A DNA stretch of 13,050 nucleotides from Pseudomonadota bacterium. Lineage in GTDB: Bacteria; Pseudomonadota; Gammaproteobacteria; Steroidobacterales; Steroidobacteraceae. This document shows positions 1 to 7,488 of the stretch, piece by piece. Positions within the stretch are counted from its first letter, which is position 1. Each line of letters begins with the position of its first letter. The translations under genes and the position numbers were made by a program. The notes under the pieces are model-generated. The model made no database searches and was not told the origin of the DNA. It saw only the letters and a program-made list of their open reading frames with translations. The stretch is taken from the NCBI GenBank assembly GCA_021792815.1, contig JAJYTX010000034.1:1-13050 (forward strand), read 5' to 3'.

Positions 1-64
1 GCGCCAATGACACCGCCTGCGCCTTGTAATCGGCTGTATATTGACCACGAACCTGACGTTCCAT
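1..64 (-). CDS. Transposase OrfA, N-terminal 21 codons (partial)
   Basis: Starting at the ATG at 64-62, the minus strand encodes MERQVRGQYTADYKAQAVSLA before the window ends. The pattern basic residue, Y/F-T, acidic, (Y/F)K-x-(Q/E)AV matches the start of the helix-turn-helix domain of IS3-family OrfA proteins (HTH_Tnp_1 type), which bind the ends of their own element. GGAGG lies five bases upstream, which supports this start. Only the first helix is visible. The family is recognised from this short motif, so the subgroup cannot be named, and whether the transposase is intact is unknown. Confidence 0.65.
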   Translation of the reverse strand, partial: MERQVRGQYTADYKAQAVSLA

Positions 65-127
65 AGGGACCTCCAAACGGTTGGTTTAATCCATCCATAA
101 GAGGTCCGTCAACGGGGGACCACTTCA
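1..127 (-). mobile_element. Left end of an IS3-family-like insertion sequence (partial, runs off the window)
   Basis: Reading the minus strand from 127, the sequence begins TGAAGTGGTCCCCC, which has the 5'-TG form and C-rich look of IS3-family terminal repeats. About 40 nt later comes a GGAGG ribosome binding site (70-74) and an ORF resembling OrfA (ATG at 62-64). The outer boundary at 127 is inferred from this TG alone. The other end and any target duplication lie outside the window or cannot be recognised from one end. The element would sit 61 bp downstream of the stop codon of the first receptor gene, so it does not interrupt it. Confidence 0.6.
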
Positions 128-147
128 TTCCCCCGCAAGGCCCCTGT

Positions 148-167
148 GGTTGACTTCGGAGCCAACC
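148..167 (-). terminator. Stem-loop after TonB-dependent receptor 1 (weak terminator candidate)
   Basis: GGTTG and CAACC arms enclose a second CT/AG stem with a TCGG loop and one mismatch, 22 bp downstream of the receptor stop codon. No T run follows on the minus strand, so it is not a classical intrinsic terminator. It could protect the 3' end or simply be chance. Confidence 0.25.
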
Positions 168-188
168 GCGGAGGCGTGGCTTGGGACC

Positions 189-2579
189 TCAAGGATTGTA
201 GACCGCCGAAATGCCGATAGTCAGCGGGCGGAACGTCGACGCCGACAGGCGCGGATCATTCGGCTGCGCATGATTGACCGACAGCAGTGGGTTCGCATTC
301 AGCACATTGTTGGCGAACAGCCGCAGGGTCCAGCCGCTTCGCATCCGCCACCCGAGCCGCATGTTGAGCATGTTCGTCGAGGGGTCGGTCGGCAGCGTCG
401 GATCGTATTCGACCACATTCGCCGGGTTGTGGGTAAAGAACGGGCCGTTGTTGCGGCTGGCGTACAGATCCTGCAGCGAGAAAAAGAAATCCTTTTTGAA
501 GGGATGAAAATCATACTCCCCCGAAAGGCTGATCGACCACGGCGGCACCGGGGGCCCGGACGTCTCCGAGGCTCCGGCGATCCGATCTCCGGCCGCGACG
601 ATCTGTCCGATACCGCCGCTCGGGATTACGACGGTGTTTTTGAAGTACGCGTCGGTGTAAGCGATATCCAGGTTGCCCCTGAGGTTGCGTGTCAGCAGCG
701 CGTCCATTGACAGGTTGAAGCCCTTGCTGACCACGTCGCCCAGGTTGAGCACCGCGCCGATGCCGCATTGCGGGATGTCGGTGAAATTCTGGATATTGTT
801 CCAGGCCACGTAGTAGACACTCGCGTCCAGAGCCGCGCGGCGCTTGAAGAAGAAGTCCTTGGTGCCGAGTTCATAGCTCCACAAAGAATCGGGCTTGATG
901 TTCACCGGCACCGACACGTGGCACGTCGGTATCAGACTGGTCGTCTGATCGTTCACGCCACCGGCGCGGTAACCCTTGCCTGCGGAGATGTAATAGAGGC
1001 TTGATGCGGTCGGCGTCCAGCTGAGTCCGATCTGTGGCGTCACGGCATTGGATGAGGCGCCGCCGGCAAAGGTGAAGTTGCCGCCGTTGAACGGGCCTGC
1101 CAGAAACAGCGACGATTTGTTCGTAAAGTGCGAAAAGCGCAGACCGAGGTTCAACGTCAGCGCCCTGATCAGCTTCACGTCCGCATGGCCGAACACGGCC
1201 ACCTGCTTCTCCGTGGTCGGCGTATCGGCCCAGTACACGTACTTGCCCAGGTACGGGCCGACGCCGAGGACCTGCTGAATCGTCTTGCCGTAGTATTGCT
1301 GGATGAGCTGCGGCAGGTCCGGGTGCACCACCCGCGAGTGATCGAACTGGTGCGCCGCCTGGAGAAACACACCCCCCACCCAGTTGATCCTTCCGAATGC
1401 CGGATGAGTCGAGGCGAGCCGCAACTCCTCGTACAGGTCATTGCGCATGGTGACGTAGTCGGCCTGCGCGTAGTCTGTCGAGGTGAGGGGATACGGGTTG
1501 CCGAAGAACGACCAGTCCTGATACTCCGTGTAGCTGTTCTGAAAGTTCTGGCTTTGCCACACGTACGAGGTGATCGACGTGAGCAGCACGCTGCTGCCCA
1601 GTTGGTCTTGGATCTTCAGGCTCGGGATGAACATCTTATCGGTCGCGGGTATCGGATAGCGCAGGGCAAACCGATACTGTCCGGCCGAAGGATTGGAGTC
1701 GGCGATCTCAAAGCCGCCGCCGTCGTTGTAATGCTGGCGCTGGAAATAGAGGTTCGGCTCGATTCTGAGCGAGTCGGTCGGCGCCCAGAGGGCTCCGAAC
1801 CGGAACGCCTCGGTCTGGCCGCTGTTGACGTTCTGACCGAGAACGGGTCCGCACCCGGGTCGCGCCACCAGTGGCTGGCAGCGATCGATCCAGCCTCCGT
1901 CACGACGGTAGTAGGCGCTCGCGCGAAAGCCCAGCCTGCCATTGATGATCGGGCCTCCTTCGGCGACGCCGGCCTCGGAGCTCGGCGAACCGTGCTCGGT
2001 ATACGCCTCGGAGAACTGCGCCAGGGTGCTGAAGCGGCTGAGACTGGGCGCCGTGGGGATGAAGCGTACCGCGCCGCCCTCGGCGCTGTTGCCAAACAGC
2101 GTTCCCTGCGGACCCTGTAGCACTTCGATGCGCTGCATGTCGAATACCACCGGGTACAGCAGCGTGCCGCCGTTGTTGAACTGATCGGCGCTCACCAGCA
2201 GTGGCGTGTCGTCGTAGTAGATGCCGGTGGTTGGGTCGCCGGTGCGCGACTGAATGCCCCGGATCTCGATGTTGGTCTGTGCGCTGCCACCGTACTGGTT
2301 CTGCTGCGTAAAGTGCACACCCGGCGTCATCGCCGCGATCTGCGCGATCGAATGCACGCCTTGGGCGGTGAGCTCCCGGGCAGTGTAGGCATTGATGGTG
2401 ATCGGCACCTTGTTGACGTCTACCGCGGTCGCCTGTTTGGTGGCAGTGACCACGACTTCCTGCAGCTGCATGGACGGCATGGAACCTTTGACGGAGTGGT
2501 CAGCGGCGATGGCCGTGGCCGGCAGCGCAGTCAACGGCGCAAACAGGCACGCGAGCTGCAGGAACGAATGGCGGTTCAT
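189..2579 (-). CDS. TonB-dependent outer-membrane receptor 1
   Basis: This 796-residue protein has the architecture of an active outer-membrane importer that binds a ligand outside the cell and moves it to the periplasm using TonB-ExbBD energy. Residues 1-26 look like a Sec signal peptide ending in AIA. The TonB box LQEVVVTA is at 39-46. The plug domain spans about 55-175 and contains the characteristic IEVLQGPQGTLFG at 151-163. The rest is a beta-barrel with many aromatic-rich strands. Mature cysteines are C234 and C243 (close together in one loop) and C553 and C605. The start is supported by GGGGGA just upstream of the ATG. There is no N-terminal signalling extension, so sigma/anti-sigma control is unlikely. 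The last residue is proline (VYNP), whereas outer-membrane proteins usually end in an aromatic residue. It is closely related in layout to the receptor at 3719-6109. The ligand is unknown; siderophore receptors share this fold, but the catabolic neighbours favour an organic nutrient. Confidence 0.95.
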   Translation of the reverse strand: MNRHSFLQLACLFAPLTALPATAIAADHSVKGSMPSMQLQEVVVTATKQATAVDVNKVPITINAYTARELTAQGVHSIAQIAAMTPGVHFTQQNQYGGSAQTNIEIRGIQSRTGDPTTGIYYDDTPLLVSADQFNNGGTLLYPVVFDMQRIEVLQGPQGTLFGNSAEGGAVRFIPTAPSLSRFSTLAQFSEAYTEHGSPSSEAGVAEGGPIINGRLGFRASAYYRRDGGWIDRCQPLVARPGCGPVLGQNVNSGQTEAFRFGALWAPTDSLRIEPNLYFQRQHYNDGGGFEIADSNPSAGQYRFALRYPIPATDKMFIPSLKIQDQLGSSVLLTSITSYVWQSQNFQNSYTEYQDWSFFGNPYPLTSTDYAQADYVTMRNDLYEELRLASTHPAFGRINWVGGVFLQAAHQFDHSRVVHPDLPQLIQQYYGKTIQQVLGVGPYLGKYVYWADTPTTEKQVAVFGHADVKLIRALTLNLGLRFSHFTNKSSLFLAGPFNGGNFTFAGGASSNAVTPQIGLSWTPTASSLYYISAGKGYRAGGVNDQTTSLIPTCHVSVPVNIKPDSLWSYELGTKDFFFKRRAALDASVYYVAWNNIQNFTDIPQCGIGAVLNLGDVVSKGFNLSMDALLTRNLRGNLDIAYTDAYFKNTVVIPSGGIGQIVAAGDRIAGASETSGPPVPPWSISLSGEYDFHPFKKDFFFSLQDLYASRNNGPFFTHNPANVVEYDPTLPTDPSTNMLNMRLGWRMRSGWTLRLFANNVLNANPLLSVNHAQPNDPRLSASTFRPLTIGISAVYNP

Positions 2580-2624
2580 GGAATCCCCCGTGATTGGCGG
2601 TAGCGGTCGAAAGCGTCAGTTATG

Positions 2625-2636
2625 GGTCATCTGACC
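2625..2636. promoter_or_regulatory. Inverted repeat GGTCA-TC-TGACC in the leader of receptor 1
   Basis: Perfect five-base arms are separated by two bases. The repeat lies 45 bp upstream of the receptor ATG and just downstream of the predicted transcription start, a position where a repressor could act. The binding protein is unknown. A chance repeat of this size is possible. Confidence 0.3.
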
Positions 2637-2660
2637 TGATATCACCAGTCGCCCGACTTG

Positions 2661-2689
2661 TTTATGACGATAGCCGATGAGCCTGACAA
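2661..2689 (-). promoter_or_regulatory. Candidate sigma-70-like promoter for receptor 1
   Basis: On the minus strand TTGTCA (2689-2684, five of six matches to TTGACA) is followed after 17 bases by CATAAA (2666-2661, four of six matches to TATAAT). The start site would fall near 2654, giving a leader of about 75 nt. The -35 element forms half of the perfect palindrome at 2684-2695. Confidence 0.4.
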
Positions 2690-2695
2690 TTGTCA
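2684..2695. promoter_or_regulatory. Perfect 12-bp palindrome TGACAATTGTCA over the -35 region
   Basis: The 12 bases read identically on both strands and overlap the proposed -35 box of receptor 1. The site lies in a relatively A+T-rich stretch between DoxX and the receptor. A dimeric repressor or activator site is the natural reading. The regulator is not identifiable here. Confidence 0.4.
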
Positions 2696-2781
2696 ATGCG
2701 ATGAGCGCCTGTTGCGAGTGTCCCTTGGGGCCGTCAGGCGGCGGCTGTTCGCCGTTTGCGTGCGTGGGGTGCCGCGCGGCC

Positions 2782-3192
2782 CTATGGATGAGGAGAAGAC
2801 GTGGGTTTCAGTGCCCATCTTCCGTCTCCGGTGAGAGCGAGGGCCAGCAGCGCCACCACCCACAGGCCGGGGTATTCCCAGCCGCCGCCCGGATCGGTGA
2901 AGAAAAAGCCGACGTGCGCGTGCACGAGCGCAATCGCTCCGAGCAAGTCGGGGATCATGCACAGTGCCGCGATCCGGGTCCACAGCCCCAGGATGAGCGC
3001 AATGCCGCCGGCGAACTCCCACGTCATGACCACGTAGCCCATCGCCGACGGCAGTCCGAGCGACGCAAAATAGTGAGCGGTTCCCGCCGGTGTGAACACG
3101 AACAGCTTCAGACCGGCGTGAGCCAGAAACAGCACGCCCAGGGTCAGCCGCAACAGGAAGGCGGCGTAGGGGGCGGTGCGGTTGTCGATCAT
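2782..3192 (-). CDS. DoxX-family small integral membrane protein
   Basis: The 136-residue protein is hydrophobic with four likely membrane helices at about 10-28, 52-70, 74-91 and 106-122. The first helix carries the family-typical pattern of an arginine followed by LTLGVLFLAHAGLKL, then a G-L-P segment (46-48) and a WEFAGGIALILGLWTR stretch (58-73), as in DoxX/DoxD-like proteins. Family members are poorly defined; some are linked to thiosulfate or quinone redox chemistry or to resistance to oxidative stress, so no reaction is assigned. The ATG at 3192-3190 is chosen over longer in-frame starts because AGAGGAG lies just upstream and because translation from here begins right at the first helix. 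The gene sits between the two receptor genes, 202 bp upstream of receptor 1 and 526 bp from receptor 2, so it is probably transcribed separately. Confidence 0.85.
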   Translation of the reverse strand: MIDNRTAPYAAFLLRLTLGVLFLAHAGLKLFVFTPAGTAHYFASLGLPSAMGYVVMTWEFAGGIALILGLWTRIAALCMIPDLLGAIALVHAHVGFFFTDPGGGWEYPGLWVVALLALALTGDGRWALKPTSSPHP

Positions 3193-3356
3193 GAGACACT
3201 CCTCTGGAGTGGGGACTGCAAGGGCGTACGACATCGCAGCGCCGCTGGCCGGTCGCGGCGTCGGGACGAAGTCCGTTCCGCAAATGCGCTCATCACTGGC
3301 GGGACGGCGTCGCAGATTGGCCGTGTGAACGCTTGTTGAAGGCCCCCAACCGTGTT

Positions 3357-3376
3357 CCGCACGCAACAAAGTGCGG
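3357..3376. promoter_or_regulatory. Inverted repeat CCGCAC-N8-GTGCGG upstream of DoxX
   Basis: Perfect six-base arms flank the loop GCAACAAA, 165 bp upstream of the DoxX start and next to the A+T-rich patch that probably holds its promoter. It could be an operator or a leader stem-loop. On the plus strand it is followed by only TTTA, which is too little for a terminator. Confidence 0.35.
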
Positions 3377-3658
3377 TTTACGTGATAAATGATAGGGTCT
3401 ATTCGTGGTTTTGGCGCCACCGCCGAGGAACCGCCATCCCTCCGACAGAGAACAGCGGGGCGCTTTCAGTCCGCAGCTCCAACGCGCGTGCAACCGAGCC
3501 ATCGTCTCGAACGACCCGTCGCGCTGTCGCGCCACCGCGAGCCGGACCCCAGCATGGCCGGCGGGAAGCAAGCGCTCGCGCTGCAACGACAGACCGTGTC
3601 GTCAGGCGCTTCGCTGCCGCGATGCTGCGGCGTACCAGCCGCTCTGCGCGTGACGGCA

Positions 3659-3679
3659 CGGTCCCGACCGTAGGGACCG
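3659..3679 (-). terminator. Stem-loop downstream of receptor 2
   Basis: CGGTCCC and GGGACCG form a perfect seven-base stem with a seven-base loop, 39 bp after the receptor 2 stop codon. The position suits a transcription end or 3'-stabilising structure. There is no T run, so a Rho-independent mechanism is not shown. Confidence 0.4.
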
Positions 3680-3718
3680 CGCGAGGCTCTCCGGAAATGG
3701 CGCTGCGGATCACGACGT

Positions 3719-6109
3719 TCATCGGTAGCGGTATATCGCCGTCACGCCAATGGTCCGGGGGCGCAGCGTCAGACCCCGATACAGAAATGTAGTGGGCGTA
3801 TCCCGATATCGGCCGAGTTCCGGATGCGCGTTGCCGAGATTGTCCCCGTAGATTGAAATGTTCCAGTGTCCGACGTTCATCCCGAGCCGGGCCGACAGAT
3901 AGTTGTAGGCCGGTGGCCGTGGAATCGTCCGGTCGGTAGCGGCTGACGCCAGATCGAGAGGCGCGCTGTTGTGACTCGTATACTGGTCGTCGACCATAAA
4001 ATACGACTCATGACCGAAAGCGTTGAAATGGTATTGCGCGGATGCCGAAATCTTCCACGGCGCCACGTTGTTCAACGGTTGCCCGGCGGAGCGGATGACC
4101 TTGCCGCCGGCGCCCTCCGTGGTAGTGGTGAATTTCGCATCGTCATAGCTGACGGCAGCCGAGACCAGGAAATTGTCCGAAACCAGCAGGCTCGCCTGCT
4201 CGTCAACCCCCTTGCTTACTGCGTTGCCGAGGTTGGCCGTGATCGGAACGTTGCAGACCGGCAGAGTGAATCCCGATTGGATGTCGTGCCAGTCGATGCG
4301 GTAGACGCTGGTGGCGAGCTGCAGGTGATTGTCGAGGAGTCGATTTTTCGCGCCCACCTCATAGCTCCACACGTAGTCCGGTCGGATGACCCGGGGCGCG
4401 GTGGTGAGCCCGATCGCCGCCAGGTCCGGCTCACAGTTCACCGGCGAGGCTCCTGCGGTCGATCCCTCTCGGAAGCCCTTCGCCGCGGAGACGTAGAACA
4501 TGTTGCGCGGATTCATCTGGTACGACGCCACGAACCGCGGGGTCACCGGCGTATCGGTTTGGGACGACGTGCTGGCTATGCCGGTGTTTGTCCCGACGAC
4601 CGGGCCGGCGCTGAACTGCGCGATTCGGTATTGGTGCCGCGAGATGCGCGCGCCCGCGCTGAGCGTCAGCTTCGGCAGCACCTCGAATGCCACGTTGCCA
4701 TAGACCGCCTTCTCGACGTCGGTGAGGTTCGACACCGCGTACAGGAACCAGAGGTTCTGGTAAAACGACACCTGGAATGGAACGTGCAGGTAGGTGAGCG
4801 CCCGATTCAGATACGGATCCTGGATGTTGTTCGCCGCATCCTGATGCGAGTGCTGGTAGAAGCTGCCGATGACCCAGCGAAAGCGCGCATTTGAATCGGT
4901 GCTTTGCAGGCGCAGTTCCTGTGTGAAAACGCTCTGGGTGTCGTTCAGATAGCCCGGTGTGTTGTAAGACTGAAGCGCCTGCGGCAGCAGTCTGGGACCG
5001 AATCCGGCGAACACAGCGAGCGACAGGCTCGAGTCATCGTATATGTTGGCGTTTTGCCGATCGAGATAGGACGCATTTTCGATGAGTTCCGCGCCGCCGA
5101 GGCGCCAGGCGACGTGGATCGCGGGCAGGCTCCATCTGTCATCGGTCGGCGTCGCAATCTGATTGGCATTGCGGAAGACGTTCTGGCTCGGATTAGAAAA
5201 CTCCTCCCAGTAGATCGATGAGTCGTTGATGCGACGGTTCTGGTAGAAAATGCTCGCCGTCATGCTGAGGGCACGCAGCGGCTTCCAGCGCAGCGCCAGG
5301 CTCAACGCACTCACGTCGTTCCAGTTGGAGTTTCGATCCACCGCGTGGCCGGTGACCCAGTTCACCCGGTCGACATAGCCGCCGCCGCGACGGTAGTAGG
5401 CGCTGGCACGAAAGCCGAGCCGATGCTTGATGATCGGGCCGCCGCCGGCGGCGCCGAGTTCATAGCTCGGATCTCCGCCTGCCGTGCTGGACAGATCGGT
5501 GCGGACGTAGCTGCTGTAGTGCGTGAGACCCGGGCTCGGGGTAATGAAGCGGATCGTTCCGCCCTCCGAACCTGCGCCGAACAGTGTGCCCTGGGGACCG
5601 CGCAGAATCTCGACGCGCTTCAGGTCGAACACCACGGGATACGGATTCACGGAGCTCAGACTGTCCGGAAAAATCTGCACGGGTGCGTCGTTGATGTAGA
5701 CGCCGACGGTCGCGGCGCCCGCATTGGATGAGATGCCCCGGATCGCCACGTTGCTGGCCGAAGTGTTGCTTTCCATTGTCGGCACCAGCGTGACACTGGG
5801 AGATACCCGCGCGATATCGCGGAAATTCTTGATGCCCTGCATGTCCATCGTGTGCTGGGTGTATGCCAGGATGCTGATCGGCACCCTGTCGATGGGCTCG
5901 GCGCGCTTGGTGGCGGTGACAATGATCTCCTGCAGCTGGATGACGCGCGCTGCGCCGTCAGGAGGTGCCGTCTGCCCCGGCGTCGCAAGTACGGCATGGG
6001 GTGCGAGAACGACGGCCGCGGCGAGCAACAGCGCCCGGCGTGGCGACGCCGGTTCGATTCGGGTCACGGCTGTGATGATGCGCTCGACGCCAGAGTTAGC
6101 GATTTTCAT
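3719..6109 (-). CDS. TonB-dependent outer-membrane receptor 2
   Basis: This 796-residue TonB-dependent importer has a long basic n-region (about 1-26), then the hydrophobic core ALLLAAAVVLAPHAV, with likely signal cleavage near 42. The TonB box LQEIIVTA is at 59-66. The plug domain contains VEILRGPQGTLFG at 166-178, followed by the barrel. The only mature cysteines are C559 and C619, which align with C553 and C605 of receptor 1. Shared segments include GGPII.HRLGFRASAYYRR (223-241), the V.WSYE.G.K block (580-588) and the C-terminal LRPRTIG (782-788), so the two are paralogues. The ATG at 6109-6107 is preferred to a longer in-frame start because GGGGGAG lies just before it and the extra 58 residues upstream do not resemble a signal peptide. 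No extension for signalling to a sigma factor is present. The ligand is not readable. The gene lies about 1 kb downstream of the SDR-MoaF-SnoaL operon on the same strand. Confidence 0.95.
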   Translation of the reverse strand: MKIANSGVERIITAVTRIEPASPRRALLLAAAVVLAPHAVLATPGQTAPPDGAARVIQLQEIIVTATKRAEPIDRVPISILAYTQHTMDMQGIKNFRDIARVSPSVTLVPTMESNTSASNVAIRGISSNAGAATVGVYINDAPVQIFPDSLSSVNPYPVVFDLKRVEILRGPQGTLFGAGSEGGTIRFITPSPGLTHYSSYVRTDLSSTAGGDPSYELGAAGGGPIIKHRLGFRASAYYRRGGGYVDRVNWVTGHAVDRNSNWNDVSALSLALRWKPLRALSMTASIFYQNRRINDSSIYWEEFSNPSQNVFRNANQIATPTDDRWSLPAIHVAWRLGGAELIENASYLDRQNANIYDDSSLSLAVFAGFGPRLLPQALQSYNTPGYLNDTQSVFTQELRLQSTDSNARFRWVIGSFYQHSHQDAANNIQDPYLNRALTYLHVPFQVSFYQNLWFLYAVSNLTDVEKAVYGNVAFEVLPKLTLSAGARISRHQYRIAQFSAGPVVGTNTGIASTSSQTDTPVTPRFVASYQMNPRNMFYVSAAKGFREGSTAGASPVNCEPDLAAIGLTTAPRVIRPDYVWSYEVGAKNRLLDNHLQLATSVYRIDWHDIQSGFTLPVCNVPITANLGNAVSKGVDEQASLLVSDNFLVSAAVSYDDAKFTTTTEGAGGKVIRSAGQPLNNVAPWKISASAQYHFNAFGHESYFMVDDQYTSHNSAPLDLASAATDRTIPRPPAYNYLSARLGMNVGHWNISIYGDNLGNAHPELGRYRDTPTTFLYRGLTLRPRTIGVTAIYRYR

Positions 6110-7098
6110 GACTCCCCCGATCAAACGTAGGTAGAACTGAGTCCCGAACGCACTGCAGACTGGTCGACGGCGCGGCGCCTTTCTGAGGCACCCCGGGTCG
6201 TGAGCCTGCAATGCGCTGCCGGCCAGCGCGGCTGCGCAGCAGAACACGCGTGATCCGCCCCGACGTCCACCACGTCGATGCAATGTCGACCCACGCTGAG
6301 TGCATCCACGTCTGCAGCCCCTCTGCGGATGGCGTCGCGGCGTTCAAAGGCAATCTGGCCCATCCGCAGACTAGTTTGAGATCATCCTATATGTTTATTA
6401 ACAGCGCAAGCGGTGCGAGGTGCTATTGGCGATAAGCTGCCCGAGAGGACTTCCTTTGCGATAGGTTCCAATATGTCGCAGCCATCCGGCTGCTAAATAA
6501 AAGACCCAGTAAAACAATGCAGTATTGGCTTGCGCGGATAAAATGGTGGCCCTAAAGAGAAGGACAGATGTTTTGAATGAGGCTGTCCGGAAGCGCCGGG
6601 GAATTCCGTGGGAAAAGAGTTTTTATTTCTGGATAGTTTGCGTGCCGACTATCTCGCCGGCACTGGACCTCGACGATTGGCTCGGCACCGCCGCGGTCGG
6701 CTGCAGGTGAAACACATCCGGGCACACCCGCCGGAAGCGTCTGCCGGCAGTGCGGGCCGCTCTTGGCTCGCGCAAGGCTGCCGAGCCGTGCGCACGCTTC
6801 ACGGGCACGACACCGGAGGTGGTGCTGAGAGACCGGCGGATCCGGCGCATGCTGTGATCGTCGCTGGCCGGCTGCATCCGGTCGGTGCAGAAGTCGACGC
6901 GGGTTCGTGTGGTCGGCGGGTCCGCTCGCCGCTACGACGCCCGGACGTCTGCGCCTGATGTCGAGCCTGCAGCCGTGGACGCATGCAGTCGAAGCAGGAA
7001 CGGCACAATCGGGCGATCCAGCCCGGCGAAGCAAAGAGGAGTGACCGGCGCTTCCCGCTGCGGGTCAGCCGGGCATCGATCCCGGCAAAGGGGTCAGA
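6110..7098. other. 989-bp region without a convincing gene
   Basis: The ORFs on both strands lack recognisable domains and mostly look like out-of-frame high-GC reading. A stretch from about 6375 to 6660 is clearly richer in A+T than its surroundings and probably carries the promoter of receptor 2 or imported DNA. Symmetric elements seen are GCGCTG-CCGGC-CAGCGC at 6213-6229, GCTGCGCAGC at 6231-6240, GTCGA-N7-TCGAC at 6274-6290, TGTT-N4-AACA at 6392-6403 and GCAGCC-ATCC-GGCTGC at 6478-6493. No promoter can be assigned with confidence. The part from 6700 to 7050 shows nothing interpretable. Confidence 0.45.
7068..7086 (-). terminator. Stem-loop ending the SDR-MoaF-SnoaL operon
   Basis: GCCGGG and CCCGGC pair around the loop CATCGAT, 12 bp downstream of the SnoaL-like TAA stop. 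A second small stem, CCCGC-T-GCGGG, follows at 7054-7064. The close placement fits a transcript end, but no T tract follows. Confidence 0.4.
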
Positions 7099-7488
7099 TT
7101 ACGACAGCGCCCGACTCATGACGAGCGTGTCGCAGAACTGCTCGAACCTGACGATCTGCCCATCACGAACGTCCCACACGTGCAGCGAACGGCAGCGCAT
7201 CGGCTTTCCGGTTTTGACGTAAGTCCCGGTGTAGTGACCGGAAGCAACCACGCTGTCCCCTGCATCGCGCAGTCTGTCGAGGTGAAATGCATAGTCGAGC
7301 CACTCGGTGGCGAGGCGCGTGAATACTCGGGATACCACGGCAGCCGGTCCATGGTAGGTACCACCGTATACCGAGCCTTCCATCTCTATCCAGCATACCT
7401 CCGGCGCGAGCAGCTGCGGCATATCCTCGACCCGGCCGGATTCCGCCGCGCCGTAGAAGGCTTTGACGACTTCGAGGGCCGTTTCCAT
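7099..7488 (-). CDS. SnoaL-like / NTF2-like small protein
   Basis: The 129-residue protein has the size and layout of the SnoaL/ketosteroid-isomerase-like (NTF2-fold) superfamily: an N-terminal helix (ALEVVKAFYGAAESG, 4-18), an acidic-aromatic segment (LLAPEVCWIEMEG), a GGTYHGPAAV turn (42-51), and C-terminal strands VASGHYTGTYVKTGKPM (81-97) and HVWDVRDGQIVRFEQF (103-118). Members are small cone-shaped barrels that act as isomerases, dehydratases, hydrolases or ligand carriers, so the reaction here is unknown. The ATG at 7488-7486 is used because it overlaps the stop of the MoaF-like gene (TGATG), indicating translational coupling. Longer in-frame starts would run deep into that gene. It is the last gene of the three-gene operon. 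Confidence 0.85.
   Translation of the reverse strand: METALEVVKAFYGAAESGRVEDMPQLLAPEVCWIEMEGSVYGGTYHGPAAVVSRVFTRLATEWLDYAFHLDRLRDAGDSVVASGHYTGTYVKTGKPMRCRSLHVWDVRDGQIVRFEQFCDTLVMSRALS

Larger units (their letters stand above)
3193..3718. other. 526-bp intergenic region between DoxX and receptor 2
   Basis: No ORF here has a recognisable domain, and the overlapping ones on both strands are arginine-rich products of high GC. The region holds the hairpin at 3659-3679 close to the receptor 2 stop, an inverted repeat at 3357-3376, and an A+T-richer patch at about 3377-3415, which is the most likely place for the DoxX promoter. A TATCAT-like -10 can be seen at 3394-3389 on the minus strand, but no convincing -35 goes with it. 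Confidence 0.5.

Noticed and set aside
1128..2120. 330-codon plus-strand frame
   Set aside because: Antisense shadow of receptor 1, with no recognisable motif.
3193..3420. 76-residue N-terminal extension of DoxX
   Set aside because: AGAGGAG precedes the ATG at 3192 and the extension is polar and unlike the family.
3971..4894. 307-codon plus-strand frame
   Set aside because: Antisense shadow of receptor 2.
6110..6283. 58-residue N-terminal extension of receptor 2
   Set aside because: A strong GGGGGAG ribosome binding site precedes the internal ATG at 6109, and the signal peptide starts there; the extension is not signal-like.
6552..7034. 160-codon minus-strand frame in the gap after the operon
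   Set aside because: Low-complexity composition rich in Arg, Pro and Ala, no ribosome binding site or domain recognised; I looked for transposase-like motifs in this and the overlapping frames and found none.
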